DNA of 64,000 nt from positions 1-64,000 of the forward strand of contig CAWINT010000014.1 in NCBI GenBank assembly GCA_963837515.1, written 5' to 3'. The notes beneath the pieces were generated by a model that was not told where the DNA came from, did no database searches, and worked only from the letters and a program-made list of their open reading frames with translations. The position numbers and the translations under genes are program-made. The stretch is from RYN-230 sp963837515. Lineage in GTDB: Bacteria > Actinomycetota > Actinomycetes > Streptosporangiales > Streptosporangiaceae. Positions 16,137-24,980 of this stretch are shown piece after piece. Every line of letters begins with the position of its first letter. The first letter of the stretch is position 1.

Positions 16137-16916
16137 ATGGCCACTCTTGAGATCCGCGACCTGCACGTGAGCGTCGCGGCCGGCGCCGGGACCGGCGCCG
16201 GGGAGAGCCGCGAGATCCTGCGCGGCGTCGATCTGACCGTCGCCGACGGGCAGACGCACGCGATCATGGGGCCGAACGGCTCTGGTAAGTCCACCCTGGC
16301 CTACGCCATCGCTGGGCACCCCAAGTACCAGGTCACCCAGGGGTCGGTCACCCTGGACGGCGAGGACGTGCTGGCCATGAGCGTGGACGCCCGCGCCCGG
16401 GCCGGCCTGTTCCTGGCCATGCAGTACCCGGTGGAAGTGCCCGGCGTGACCGTGTCGAACTTCCTGCGCACCGCGGTGACCGCGGTCCGCGGCGAGGCGC
16501 CAAAGCTGCGGCTGTTCCTCAAGGAGATGCGCGAGGCCATGGCCGCGCTGCAGATCGAGCCGTCCTTCGCCGAGCGCAACCTGAACGAGGGCTTCTCCGG
16601 CGGGGAGAAGAAGCGGCACGAGATCCTCCAGCTGGAGCTGCTGGACCCGAAGATCGCGGTGCTGGACGAGACCGACTCCGGGCTGGACATCGACGCGCTG
16701 CGGGTGGTCTCGGAGGGGATCAACCGGTTCCGCTCCCGGACTGGGCACGGCGTGCTGCTGATCACCCACTACACCCGGATCCTGCGCTACGTGCAGCCCG
16801 ACTTCGTGCACGTGTTCGTGGCCGGCCGGGTCGTCGAGGAGGGCGGCCCGGAGCTGGCCGACCTGCTGGAGAGCGAAGGCTACGACAAGTGGGTCAAGGC
16901 CGGGGCCGCGGCGTGA
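16137..16916 (+). CDS. sufC: SufC, ATPase of the SufBCD complex
   Basis: 259 aa from ATG 16137, 27 bases after the Rieske stop, with TGGAG upstream. Walker A is GPNGSGKST (about residues 44-52), the ABC signature is FSGGEKKRHE (about 154) and Walker B is AVLDETDSGLDID, a soluble SufC hallmark. ATP hydrolysis drives conformational change of SufBD during cluster assembly. The stop overlaps the sufS GTG by four bases. Confidence 0.95.
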   Translation: MATLEIRDLHVSVAAGAGTGAGESREILRGVDLTVADGQTHAIMGPNGSGKSTLAYAIAGHPKYQVTQGSVTLDGEDVLAMSVDARARAGLFLAMQYPVEVPGVTVSNFLRTAVTAVRGEAPKLRLFLKEMREAMAALQIEPSFAERNLNEGFSGGEKKRHEILQLELLDPKIAVLDETDSGLDIDALRVVSEGINRFRSRTGHGVLLITHYTRILRYVQPDFVHVFVAGRVVEEGGPELADLLESEGYDKWVKAGAAA

Positions 16917-18163
16917 CCCTGGACGTCGGCCGCATCCGCAAGGACTTCCCCATCCTGGACCGGACGGTCCGGGACGGCCGTCCTCTGGTGTACCTGGACA
17001 GCGCGAACACCTCGCAGAAGCCGCGCCAGGTCATCGACGCGCTCACCGAGTTCTACGAGCGGCACAACGCCAACATCCACCGGGCCAGCCACCAGCTGGG
17101 CGAGGAGGCCACCGAGGCCTACGAAGGGGCCCGGATCAAGGCGGCGCGGTTCATCGGCGCCGCCGACGAGTCCGAGGTGGTGTTCACCAAGAACGTCTCC
17201 GAGGGCATCAACCTGGTCGCCTACAGCCTGGGGAATGCCACCGGGCGGCTCCGGCCCGGGCCGGGCGACGAGATCCTCATCACCGAGATGGAGCACCACT
17301 CCAACATCGTCCCGTGGCAGCTGCTGTGTGCGCGGACCGGCGCGACACTGCGCTGGATCGGGGTGACCGACGACGGGCGGCTGGACCTGTCGGGCCTCGG
17401 CGGGCTGCTCACCGAGCGGACCAAGCTGGTCGCGCTGGCCCACCAGTCCAACGTGCTGGGCACCATCAACCCGGTGCGGCAGATCGCGGACGCCGCTCAT
17501 GCCGCCGGAGCCCTCGTTCTGGTGGATGCGGCCCAGTCGGTGCCGCACATGCCCGTGGACGTGCGGGAGCTCGGCGCGGACTTCCTGGGTTTCACCAGCC
17601 ACAAGATGTGCGGCCCGACCGGCATCGGGGTGCTGTGGGGACGCCGCGAGCTGCTCGATGAGATGCCGCCGTTCCTCGGCGGCGGCGAGATGATCGAGAG
17701 CGTCTGGATGGACCATTCGACGTTCGCCCCGCCGCCGCACAAGTTCGAGGCCGGGACCATGCCGATCGCCGAGGCGGCCGGCCTGGACGCGGCCATCGGC
17801 TACCTCACCGAGACCGGCCTGGACGCGATCCGGGCGCACGAGCAGGACCTGATCCGCTACGCGCTGGGCGCGCTCGGCGAGGTGGACGGGCTGCGGGTGC
17901 TCGGCCCGGCCGCCCCGGCCAGCCGGGGCGCCGCCATCTCGTTCACCGTGGACGAGGTGCACCCGCATGACATCAGCCAGGTGCTGGACGAGAACGGGGT
18001 GGCGGTCCGGGCCGGTCACCACTGCGCCTGGCCGCTGCACCGCCGGTACGGAATAACGGCCAGCACCCGCGCGTCGTTCTACCTGTACAACACGACGGCG
18101 GAGGTGGACTCCCTGGTGGCGGGGGTACGGCAGGCACAGCATTTCTTCGGCAGGGCCGGATGA
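16913..18163 (+). CDS. sufS: SufS, cysteine desulfurase
   Basis: 416 aa from GTG 16913 (GTGA overlap with sufC). It is a class V PLP enzyme that removes sulfur from cysteine. The PLP lysine lies in FTSHKMCGPTGIGVLWG and the persulfide cysteine in RAGHHCAWPLHRR, typical of the SufS group rather than IscS. The N-terminal FPILDRTVRDGRPLVYLDSA is standard. It hands sulfur to SufU, encoded next. Confidence 0.95.
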   Translation: MTLDVGRIRKDFPILDRTVRDGRPLVYLDSANTSQKPRQVIDALTEFYERHNANIHRASHQLGEEATEAYEGARIKAARFIGAADESEVVFTKNVSEGINLVAYSLGNATGRLRPGPGDEILITEMEHHSNIVPWQLLCARTGATLRWIGVTDDGRLDLSGLGGLLTERTKLVALAHQSNVLGTINPVRQIADAAHAAGALVLVDAAQSVPHMPVDVRELGADFLGFTSHKMCGPTGIGVLWGRRELLDEMPPFLGGGEMIESVWMDHSTFAPPPHKFEAGTMPIAEAAGLDAAIGYLTETGLDAIRAHEQDLIRYALGALGEVDGLRVLGPAAPASRGAAISFTVDEVHPHDISQVLDENGVAVRAGHHCAWPLHRRYGITASTRASFYLYNTTAEVDSLVAGVRQAQHFFGRAG

Positions 18164-18624
18164 CGCAGCTGGAGTCGCTGTACCAGGAGGTCATCCTCGA
18201 CCACTACCGGCACCCACAGCACAAGGGGCTCCGGGAGCCGTTCGACACCGAGGTGCACCACGTCAACCCGCTGTGCGGGGACGAGGTGACGCTACGGGTG
18301 GCCCTCAAGGACACCGGCGGCGAGCCGGTGGTCGCCGACGTGTCCTACGACGCGCTGGGTTGCTCAATCAGCCAGGCGAGCGCCTCGGTGATGAGCGAGC
18401 TGGTCATCGGCAAGACGGTGCCCGAGGCGATGGCGCTGGCGGAGGAGTTCCGCCAGCTGATGCAGTCCAAGGGGCAGGCCGAACCGGACGAGGCGGTGCT
18501 GGGAGACGGCGTCGCCTTCGCCGGGGTGGCCAAGTACCCGGCCCGGATCAAGTGCGCCCTCCTTGGCTGGATGGCCTGGAAGGACGCCACCGCCCAGGCG
18601 ATGGAGGAGCAGCCTGATGAGTGA
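18160..18624 (+). CDS. sufU: SufU, sulfur-transfer partner of SufS
   Basis: 154 aa from ATG 18160, overlapping sufS by four bases. The zinc/sulfur-binding residues are in place: NPLCGDEVTL, ALGCSISQASASVM and ARIKCALLGWMAWKD, with the SufU-specific insertion between the second and third cysteine. It accepts sulfane sulfur from SufS and passes it to the scaffold. Confidence 0.93.
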   Translation: MTQLESLYQEVILDHYRHPQHKGLREPFDTEVHHVNPLCGDEVTLRVALKDTGGEPVVADVSYDALGCSISQASASVMSELVIGKTVPEAMALAEEFRQLMQSKGQAEPDEAVLGDGVAFAGVAKYPARIKCALLGWMAWKDATAQAMEEQPDE

Positions 18625-19021
18625 CGAGACCGCCGCCGGCCAGCCGGTGGCAGCCGACACGACCGCCGCGGACGTGGCGGACGCCGCCCCGGCTGGTGCC
18701 GCGCCGGCGGTGACGCCGGAGACCGAGGACCTGCTGGAGGCGCTGCGCGACGTGGTGGACCCGGAACTGGGCGTCAACGTGGTGGATCTCGGGCTGGTCT
18801 ACGGCGTGACGATGGGCGACGACAAGATCGCCATCATCGACATGACGCTGACCAGTGCCGCGTGCCCGCTCACCGATGTCATCGAGGACCAGGCCCGCAG
18901 CGCGCTGGACGGCCTGGTCAACGATTTCCGGATCAACTGGGTGTGGCTGCCGCCGTGGGGCCCGGAGAAGATCACCGAGGACGGCCGCGAGCAGCTGCGC
19001 GCCCTCGGCTTCAACGTCTGA
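18617..19021 (+). CDS. sufT: SufT-like MIP18/DUF59 Fe-S assembly factor
   Basis: 134 aa from ATG 18617, overlapping sufU by eight bases. After a low-complexity Ala/Thr-rich N-terminus of about 35 residues comes the MIP18 domain: LRDVVDPELGVNVVDLGLVY, then MTLTSAACPLTDVIEDQ with the conserved reactive cysteine. The protein matures Fe-S proteins in actinobacteria and is the last gene of this suf operon. Confidence 0.88.
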   Translation: MSDETAAGQPVAADTTAADVADAAPAGAAPAVTPETEDLLEALRDVVDPELGVNVVDLGLVYGVTMGDDKIAIIDMTLTSAACPLTDVIEDQARSALDGLVNDFRINWVWLPPWGPEKITEDGREQLRALGFNV

Positions 19022-19049
19022 GCAGACCCGCGGCGGGTAGGGGAGTGTC

Positions 19050-20468
19050 GTGGCTATCGCGACAATCAACCCCGCTACCGGGGAAACGCTGCAGACCTTT
19101 GACGAGATCAGCGAGGCGGACGTCAACCGCTGCCTGAGCGTGGCGGCGGCCGCGGCGGCCAGCTATCGCCGGACCGGCTTCGCCGAACGGGCCGCCTGGA
19201 TGCGCCGGGCGGCCGGCCTCCTCGACGGCGAGCGGGACCAGATTGCGGCCCTGATGACCACCGAGATGGGCAAGACGCTGGCCGCCGCCCGGCAGGAGGT
19301 GGTCAAGTGCGCCGCCGCCTGCCGGTACTACGCGGAGCACGCGGCCGCCTTCCTGGCCGATGAGCCCGCCGACGCGGGAGCGGTCGGGGCGGCGCAGGCC
19401 TACGTCCGGTACCAGCCGCTGGGGCCGGTGCTGGCGATCATGCCGTGGAACTTCCCGCTGTGGCAGGCGATGCGGTTCGCCGTTCCCGCCCTGATGGCGG
19501 GGAACGTCGGACTGCTCAAGCACGCCTCGAACGTGCCGCAGACCGCCTTGTTCCTCCAGGACCTGTTCGCCCGGGCCGGCTTCCCGGCCGGGACGTTCCA
19601 GACCCTGCTCGTCGGCTCCGCGCGGATCGAGGGGATCTTGCGCGATGAGCGGGTGGTGGCGGCCACGCTGACCGGATCGGGACCCGCCGGGCGGTCGGTG
19701 GCGGGCATCGCCGGCCGCGAGATCAAGAAGGTCGTGCTGGAGCTGGGTGGCAGCGACCCGTTCATCGTCATGCCCTCGGCCGGCCTGCGCGAGGCGGCCC
19801 GGGTGGCCGCGGTGGCCCGCTGCCTGAACAACGGCGAGTCCTGCATCGCGGCCAAGCGCTTCATCGTGCACGACGCGGTCTACGACGAGTTCGAGCGGCT
19901 GTTCACCGAGGAGATGGCGGGCAAGACGGTCGGCGATCCGATGCGGGACGGCACCGACGTCGGCCCGCTGGCCTCCGAACAGCAGCGCGACGACGTCGAA
20001 AAGCTCGTCGCCGACGCGGTGGCCAACGGAGCCAAGGTGCTGTGCGGCGGGGCCGCGCCCGACGGACCCGGCTTCTACTATCCGCCCACCGTGCTGGCCG
20101 GCGTCACGCCCGAGATGCGGGTGCACCGCGAGGAGGTCTTCGGGCCGGTGGCCACGCTCTACCGGGTGGACGGCATCGACGCGGCGATCGAGCTGGCCAA
20201 CGTGACTGAGTTCGGGCTGGGCGCGAACGCCTGGACCGACGACGACGCCGAACGGGGCCAGTTCATCAGCGACCTGGCCGCCGGGATGGTGTTCATCAAC
20301 GGCAACGTGACCTCCTACCCGGAGCTGCCGTTCGGCGGCATCAAGGGCTCCGGCCTCGGCCGCGAGCTGTCCCACTACGGCATCCGCGAGTTCTGCAACG
20401 TGAAGACCGTGTGGGTGGGCGCCCGGAGCGGCCAGCCGTCACCGGGGGCCCAGGCCAGCACCGAATAG
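19050..20468 (+). CDS. NAD(P)-dependent aldehyde dehydrogenase (succinate-semialdehyde dehydrogenase type)
   Basis: 472 aa from GTG 19050. It is a full-length ALDH: PWNFPLWQAMRFAVPALMAGN (substrate/cofactor entrance), VVLELGGSDPFIVM with the general-base Glu, and CLNNGESCIAAKRF with the nucleophilic Cys. The C-terminus PFGGIKGSGLGRELSHYG is that of the short-form succinate-semialdehyde dehydrogenases, oxidising succinate semialdehyde to succinate. Substrate is inferred only from this resemblance. It follows the suf operon by 28 bases and may be read through from it. Confidence 0.85.
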   Translation: MAIATINPATGETLQTFDEISEADVNRCLSVAAAAAASYRRTGFAERAAWMRRAAGLLDGERDQIAALMTTEMGKTLAAARQEVVKCAAACRYYAEHAAAFLADEPADAGAVGAAQAYVRYQPLGPVLAIMPWNFPLWQAMRFAVPALMAGNVGLLKHASNVPQTALFLQDLFARAGFPAGTFQTLLVGSARIEGILRDERVVAATLTGSGPAGRSVAGIAGREIKKVVLELGGSDPFIVMPSAGLREAARVAAVARCLNNGESCIAAKRFIVHDAVYDEFERLFTEEMAGKTVGDPMRDGTDVGPLASEQQRDDVEKLVADAVANGAKVLCGGAAPDGPGFYYPPTVLAGVTPEMRVHREEVFGPVATLYRVDGIDAAIELANVTEFGLGANAWTDDDAERGQFISDLAAGMVFINGNVTSYPELPFGGIKGSGLGRELSHYGIREFCNVKTVWVGARSGQPSPGAQASTE

Positions 20469-20483
20469 CCAGCCGCACCGCCG

Positions 20484-20521
20484 CCGGGTGATTCACCCGG
20501 TATCTCCCCGCCGCGGGGGAG
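20484..20521. terminator. Two adjacent palindromes between aldehyde dehydrogenase and phosphoribulokinase
   Basis: CCGGGTGA-T-TCACCCGG (20484-20500) and CTCCCC-GCCGCG-GGGGAG (20504-20521) are both perfect stems. They probably terminate the upstream transcript; the first could also be an operator for the kinase gene. Confidence 0.45.
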
Positions 20522-20589
20522 GCGCGGCGCGCCGCGGCCACCTAGCCTGGGAGCCTGACCAGCCGAGTCAAGCGGAGGCGAGCATCCCG

Positions 20590-21534
20590 ATGCCCGACAA
20601 GCTGATGCGGCTGCGGCGCAGTGAAACCGTGCCGGAGCCGCCCCGCCCGGTCATGCTGGCCATCGCCGGGGACAGCGCCGCGGGCAAGACCACGCTGACC
20701 CGGGGCCTCGCGGCCGCCCTCGGTCCCGACCGGGCCACCGCCATCTGCGTGGACGACTACCACCGCTACGACCGGGCCGAGCGGCGCAGCGTGCCGTTCA
20801 CCGTGCTGGACCCGGCCTGCAACTACGTCGACATCATGGAGCAGCACCTGCAGCTGCTGGCGCTGGGGCGGCCCATCCTCAAGCCGGTGTACGACCACTC
20901 GACCGGTACGCTGACCCGCCCGGTGCTGGTCGAGCCCCGGGAGTTCGTCATCGTCGAGGGGCTGCTGCCGCTGCACACCAAGCTGGCCCGGGCCTGCTTC
21001 GACATCGCCGTGTACCTGGACCCGCCGGAGCAGATCCGGCGGGAGTGGAAGCTCCGGCGGGACTGCGCCGAGCGCGGCTACACCCCGGAGCAGGTGCTTT
21101 CCGAGCTGGGCCGGCGGGAACCGGACTCGGCCGCCTACATCCGGCCGCAACGGCAGTGGGCCGATATCGCGATCCGGTTCGCCCCGGTGGCCGGGCACAC
21201 CGCCCCGCGAGGGACGCCGCTGTCGGCCGAGATCCTGCTCCGGCCCACCATCGGCCATCCGGAGCTGGCCCACGTGCTGACCGATGACGACCGGCGCACC
21301 CTGCACCTCAAGCTGATCCGGGACAGCGACGGCAAGCCGGTGGACGCGCTGCACGTGCACGGGTACGCACCGCGCGAGGACGCCGCGGTGGTGGAGAAGG
21401 CGATCTGGGAACAGCTGTCGGTGCAGGGCACGCTGCCCTGCTCGCTCGGTGAGATCACGCCGGGCAAGCGCAGCGAGCCGCTGGCCATCGCGCAGCTGCT
21501 GCTGCTCTGGCACCTGCTGGAGGCGCGCCAGTGA
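20590..21534 (+). CDS. prk: Phosphoribulokinase
   Basis: 314 aa from ATG 20590. The P-loop is AIAGDSAAGKTT (about residues 24-35), followed by ICVDDYHRYDRAER, where the Asp is the catalytic base region, and the Lys/His motif PILKPVYDHSTGTL. EFVIVEGLLPLHTKLARACFD and RREWKLRRDCAERGYT are phosphoribulokinase motifs. The enzyme makes ribulose 1,5-bisphosphate from ribulose 5-phosphate and ATP, the substrate of the RuBisCO encoded about 15 kb downstream. A uridine kinase is less likely given these motifs and the RuBisCO genes. Confidence 0.88.
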   Translation: MPDKLMRLRRSETVPEPPRPVMLAIAGDSAAGKTTLTRGLAAALGPDRATAICVDDYHRYDRAERRSVPFTVLDPACNYVDIMEQHLQLLALGRPILKPVYDHSTGTLTRPVLVEPREFVIVEGLLPLHTKLARACFDIAVYLDPPEQIRREWKLRRDCAERGYTPEQVLSELGRREPDSAAYIRPQRQWADIAIRFAPVAGHTAPRGTPLSAEILLRPTIGHPELAHVLTDDDRRTLHLKLIRDSDGKPVDALHVHGYAPREDAAVVEKAIWEQLSVQGTLPCSLGEITPGKRSEPLAIAQLLLLWHLLEARQ

Positions 21535-21589
21535 GCAGCACCCGGCGGATCACGGTGCTCCCCGTGGCGGGCCGGGTACGGTTCCGGGC

Positions 21590-22258
21590 ATGGAACGCCT
21601 GAGCGCGGGGCCGCTCCGCGTCGTCATCGTGGACGACCACCAGATGGTGCTGGACGGCCTGAAAGCCATGCTGGCCCCGTACGCCGACCAGGTCGTGGTG
21701 GCCGGTGAATCCAGCGACCCGGCGGCGGCGGTGCGGATCGTCGCCGCGGCCCAGCCGGACGCGGTGCTGCTGGATGTCCGGCTCAACGGCACCAGCGGGC
21801 TGGATGTGTGCACCGAGATCCTCAAGCTGCGGCCGGACTGCAAGGTCGTGTTCCTCACCGTCTACGACGACGAGCAGTACCTGTTCCAGGCGCTCCGGGT
21901 GGGCGCCGCGGGGTTCCTGCTCAAGCGGATCCGGGGCGGCGAGCTGGTGGACTATCTGCGCCGGATCTGCGCCGGCGAGGTGCTGATCGATCCCAGCCTG
22001 GCCGGGCGGGTGGCGCTGACCGCCGCCCGGCTGCGCAGCGGCGAGTTCTGGCCCGGCGCGCATCTCGGCCTCACCCAGCGGGAGAGCGAGGTGCTGTCGC
22101 TGCTGGTCGCCGGGCTGTCCAACCGGGCCATCGCGATGAAGCTGGTGGTCAGTGAGGAGACGGTGAAGACCCACTCCCGGAGCATCTACCGCAAGCTCGG
22201 CGTGTCCGACCGGGCCGGCGCGGTGGCCGTGGCGCTGCGCGAGGGTGTGTTCCATTGA
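21590..22258 (+). CDS. NarL/LuxR-family response regulator
   Basis: 222 aa from ATG 21590. The receiver domain has the acidic pair VDDHQMV, the phosphoacceptor Asp in AVLLDVRLNGTSG (about residue 62) and the Lys in FLLKRIRGG. The C-terminal LuxR helix-turn-helix is LTQRESEVLSLLVAGLSNRA and VSEETVKTHSRSIYRKLGV. Its stop overlaps the TTG start of the kinase gene. TACGGT ends eight bases before the ATG, so the transcript is likely leaderless. It may serve energy or redox sensing next to the Calvin gene, but this is inference. Confidence 0.9.
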   Translation: MERLSAGPLRVVIVDDHQMVLDGLKAMLAPYADQVVVAGESSDPAAAVRIVAAAQPDAVLLDVRLNGTSGLDVCTEILKLRPDCKVVFLTVYDDEQYLFQALRVGAAGFLLKRIRGGELVDYLRRICAGEVLIDPSLAGRVALTAARLRSGEFWPGAHLGLTQRESEVLSLLVAGLSNRAIAMKLVVSEETVKTHSRSIYRKLGVSDRAGAVAVALREGVFH

Positions 22259-23454
22259 CCAGCCGGCTCGGTGGGGACGCGGAGGTCGAGGCCCGGCTGC
22301 TGTCCCGGGTCATCGAGACCATCTCGGCCGGCCTCGACCTGGACCGGATGCTGCCGGGCATCGCGGCGCTGGTCACCGAGACCACGCAGACCGACGTGTG
22401 CTTCGTCCACCTGCTCGATGAGAAGGGCCGGAAGCTGGAACTGCGCGGCGCGACGCCGCCGTTCGACACGATAGTGGGCCACGTCGAGCTGGCCGTGGGC
22501 GAGGGCGTGGCGGGCTGGGTGGCCGAGCACGGCCAGCCGGTCGTGATCGTGGACAACAAGACCGCGGATCCGCGCTACCGGTACATCCCCGCGCTGCATG
22601 GCGAGGAATACACCTCGATGGTCTCGGTACCGGTGGTGACGCCATCCGGCCACCTGGTGGGCGTTCTGAATGTGCATACCAGGCAGCGGCGCGAGTTCAC
22701 GCCGGCCGACGTGGAGCTGCTGCGTTCGGTGGCGGGCCTGGTGGCCGGGGCGATCGAGAACGCCCGGCTGCACCGTCGGCTGGCCGACCGTGAGGAGGCG
22801 CTGGAGCAGTTCGCCGAGCGGATGGTGCAGTGGTCCGAGCAGGAGCGGCGGCGGCTGGCGGGGGAGATCCACGACGGGATCAGCCAGCGGATCGTGAGCC
22901 TGTTCTTCCACCTGTCGGCGGCCGCCGACGCCATCCCGGATGCGCCCGAGATCGCCGCCGAGCAGGTGGCCCGGGCCCAGGAACTGGCTGCGGCAGCGCT
23001 GGACGAGACCCGCTCGGCCATTGCCGGGCTGCGCCCCCCGGTGCTGGACGACCTGGGCCTGGCCGCCAGCCTGGAAAGCCTGGGGCACTCCTTCCCCACG
23101 CTGAACGTGCGGGTAGAGGCGGACGAGCTGAGCATGACCGAGCACGCCGAGACGGCCGTATACCGGACCGCGCAGGAGGCGCTGCAGAACGTCGCCAAGC
23201 ACGCGGACGCCTCCCGGGTGCGGGTCCTGCTGTTCCGCCGTGGCGGCCAGGCCGTGCTGGAGGTCACCGACGACGGCAGCGGGTTCGACGTGGACGCCCC
23301 GGGCAGCCCGGGACCGACCGGGCTGGGCCTGGCCGGGATGCGGGAGCGGGCGGAGCTGCTCGGCGGCCGCCTCGACCTGTCCGCCGCCCCGGGCCGCGGC
23401 ACCACCGTGCGGCTGACCATCCCGTTCCTGCCCGCCGCCCAGGCGCCGCGCTGA
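22255..23454 (+). CDS. GAF-domain sensor histidine kinase (NarX/DevS-like)
   Basis: 399 aa from TTG 22255 (TTGA overlap with the regulator gene). A GAF domain (about residues 20-165) with no membrane segment is followed by HisKA_3 dimerisation (RRRLAGEIHDGISQRIVSLF, His phosphoacceptor) and HATPase_c (VTDDGSGFDVDAPG, TGLGLAGMRERAELLGGRL). It is a cytosolic kinase for the upstream response regulator. The GAF domain has no obvious haem or nucleotide signature, so the stimulus is unknown. Confidence 0.9.
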   Translation: MTSRLGGDAEVEARLLSRVIETISAGLDLDRMLPGIAALVTETTQTDVCFVHLLDEKGRKLELRGATPPFDTIVGHVELAVGEGVAGWVAEHGQPVVIVDNKTADPRYRYIPALHGEEYTSMVSVPVVTPSGHLVGVLNVHTRQRREFTPADVELLRSVAGLVAGAIENARLHRRLADREEALEQFAERMVQWSEQERRRLAGEIHDGISQRIVSLFFHLSAAADAIPDAPEIAAEQVARAQELAAAALDETRSAIAGLRPPVLDDLGLAASLESLGHSFPTLNVRVEADELSMTEHAETAVYRTAQEALQNVAKHADASRVRVLLFRRGGQAVLEVTDDGSGFDVDAPGSPGPTGLGLAGMRERAELLGGRLDLSAAPGRGTTVRLTIPFLPAAQAPR

Positions 23455-23457
23455 CGC

Positions 23458-23889
23458 TTACACGATATGCAGTTCGGCGCGGGCCGGATCCTTGTCGACG
23501 AGGCAGTCGCAGGTGGGGCAGTACCAGCGGGGCTCGATGACGGTGCCGCAGCTGGCGTGGCGCAGCGCATCCGCCGCCTCGGCGTGCCGGGCGCCCCACT
23601 GGGCCAGCAGCCGCAGCGCCCCGGCCAGTTCCCGGCCCTCGGCGGTCAGCTGATACTCGGCCCGCGGCGGCCGGTCGGAATAGGGCCGGGCGACCAGCAG
23701 CGCCTCCCGCTCAAGCCGCCTGAGGCGCTCGGACAAGATGCTGGCGGCGATGCCCGGGATCTGGTCCTGCAGGTCGCCGAAGCGCAGCGGCCCGGCCAGC
23801 AGCGCCTCCACGACCTGGAGGGTCCACCGGTCGCCGACGCTGGCCAGCGCTTCGTCCAGCGGGGAAGAGATGCGCTCCGGTCCGGCCAT
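23458..23889 (-). CDS. HxlR-family winged-helix regulator with C-terminal zinc ribbon
   Basis: 143 aa from ATG 23889. The winged helix reads SSPLDEALASVGDRWTLQVV, GIAASILSERLRRLEREALL, typical HxlR. The C-terminus has SCGT then WYCPTCDCLVDKD, four or more cysteines forming a zinc ribbon or redox switch. It is divergent from the serine protease and separated by a palindrome, so it most likely represses both. HxlR proteins often sense reactive aldehydes or thiol stress. Confidence 0.88.
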   Translation of the reverse strand: MAGPERISSPLDEALASVGDRWTLQVVEALLAGPLRFGDLQDQIPGIAASILSERLRRLEREALLVARPYSDRPPRAEYQLTAEGRELAGALRLLAQWGARHAEAADALRHASCGTVIEPRWYCPTCDCLVDKDPARAELHIV

Positions 23890-23908
23890 GGCCCGATCCT
23901 AGCTCCCG

Positions 23909-23949
23909 TTGACATCTGGCGAGTCAGTAGTAAGTTGCAAGTTACTACT
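23909..23949 (+). promoter_or_regulatory. Protease promoter overlapped by a 24-bp palindromic operator
   Basis: TTGACA (23909-23914), a 16-base spacer and TAAGTT (23931-23936) form the promoter. AGTAGTAA (23926-23933) and TTACTACT (23942-23949) form a palindrome with a TTGCAA centre that covers the -10 element. This is a good operator for the divergent HxlR regulator. Confidence 0.6.
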
Positions 23950-23969
23950 AACTGGGAGGTGCAGGGGTG

Positions 23970-24881
23970 ATGGCGATCCTCGATGAGATCCAGGCCAGCA
24001 TCAGCGGGCTGGCTGAACGGGCCGGGGCCTCGGTGGTGGGCATCGGCCAGCGGTGGGGGGTCGGCTCGGGCATCGTCCTGGGCGACGGGCAGATCCTCAC
24101 CAACGCGCACAACGTGCGCGGCGACCAGGTCGTGGTCAGCTTCGCCGACGGCCGGACGGCCGAGGGAACGGTGGCCGGCCGGGACATCGACGGCGACGTC
24201 GCGGTCATCCAGGCGGACACCGGCGGGGCGCCGGGGCTGCCGTGGGCGGATGCCGCCGTGGCCGGCGTCGGCATGCCGGTCTTCGCACTGGCCAACCCGG
24301 GCGGGCGCGGGCTCCGGGTGACGTTCGGCTTCGTCTCCGGCGTTGACCGGGCCTTCCGCGGCCCGCGGGGCCGCCGCATCTCGGGCAGCGTCGAGCACAC
24401 CGCCCCCCTGCTGCCCGGCTCCTCCGGTGGCCCGCTACTGGACGCCAGCGGCCAGCTGCTCGGCATCAACACGAACCGCCTCGGCGAAGGGTTCTACCTG
24501 GCCATGCCGTCCGACGAGGCGCTGCGTGACCGCGTCAGCGCGCTGGCCCGCGGGGAAGCCCCGGAAGCGCCGCGGCTGGGTATCGCCATCGCCCCCGGGC
24601 ACGTCGCCCGGCGACTGCGCCGCGCGGTCGGCCTGCCCGAGCGGGAGGGCCTGCTCATCCGGGCGGTCATGGACGACAGCCCCGCCGCCCGGGCCGACCT
24701 CGCCCAGGGCGACCTCATCGTGGCCGCCGGCGGCCGCCCGGTCGCCACGCCCGACGACCTCTACGACGCGCTCCAGGCCGCCCGCGGCGGCACCATCGAG
24801 CTGAGCATCGTGCGCGGCGCTGGGGAACGCACCGTCCAGGTCACGTTCGGCGGCAGCGCCCAGGCCGGGCCGGCCGCGTAG
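23970..24881 (+). CDS. HtrA-like trypsin-fold serine protease with PDZ domain, cytosolic
   Basis: 303 aa from ATG 23970 (GTG 23967 adds one residue). The trypsin-like domain carries the catalytic triad: His in ILTNAHNV, Asp in DIDGDVAVI and Ser in PGSSGGPLL. A PDZ domain follows (about residues 190-295; LGIAIAPG, VMDDSPAARADLAQGDLIVA). No signal peptide or membrane helix is present, unlike most HtrA/DegP proteins, so it should act in the cytosol. Controlled by the divergent HxlR regulator, it may be a stress-induced quality-control protease. Confidence 0.88.
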   Translation: MAILDEIQASISGLAERAGASVVGIGQRWGVGSGIVLGDGQILTNAHNVRGDQVVVSFADGRTAEGTVAGRDIDGDVAVIQADTGGAPGLPWADAAVAGVGMPVFALANPGGRGLRVTFGFVSGVDRAFRGPRGRRISGSVEHTAPLLPGSSGGPLLDASGQLLGINTNRLGEGFYLAMPSDEALRDRVSALARGEAPEAPRLGIAIAPGHVARRLRRAVGLPEREGLLIRAVMDDSPAARADLAQGDLIVAAGGRPVATPDDLYDALQAARGGTIELSIVRGAGERTVQVTFGGSAQAGPAA

Positions 24882-24980
24882 CCGGCCGCGCCCCAGGTCA
24901 GGCCCGGGTGAGCCGGCCGACACCTCGCGGGCGGACTGCTCGAGCACGACCGTCGCCATAGTCACTGCGGTGCCGGGCCG

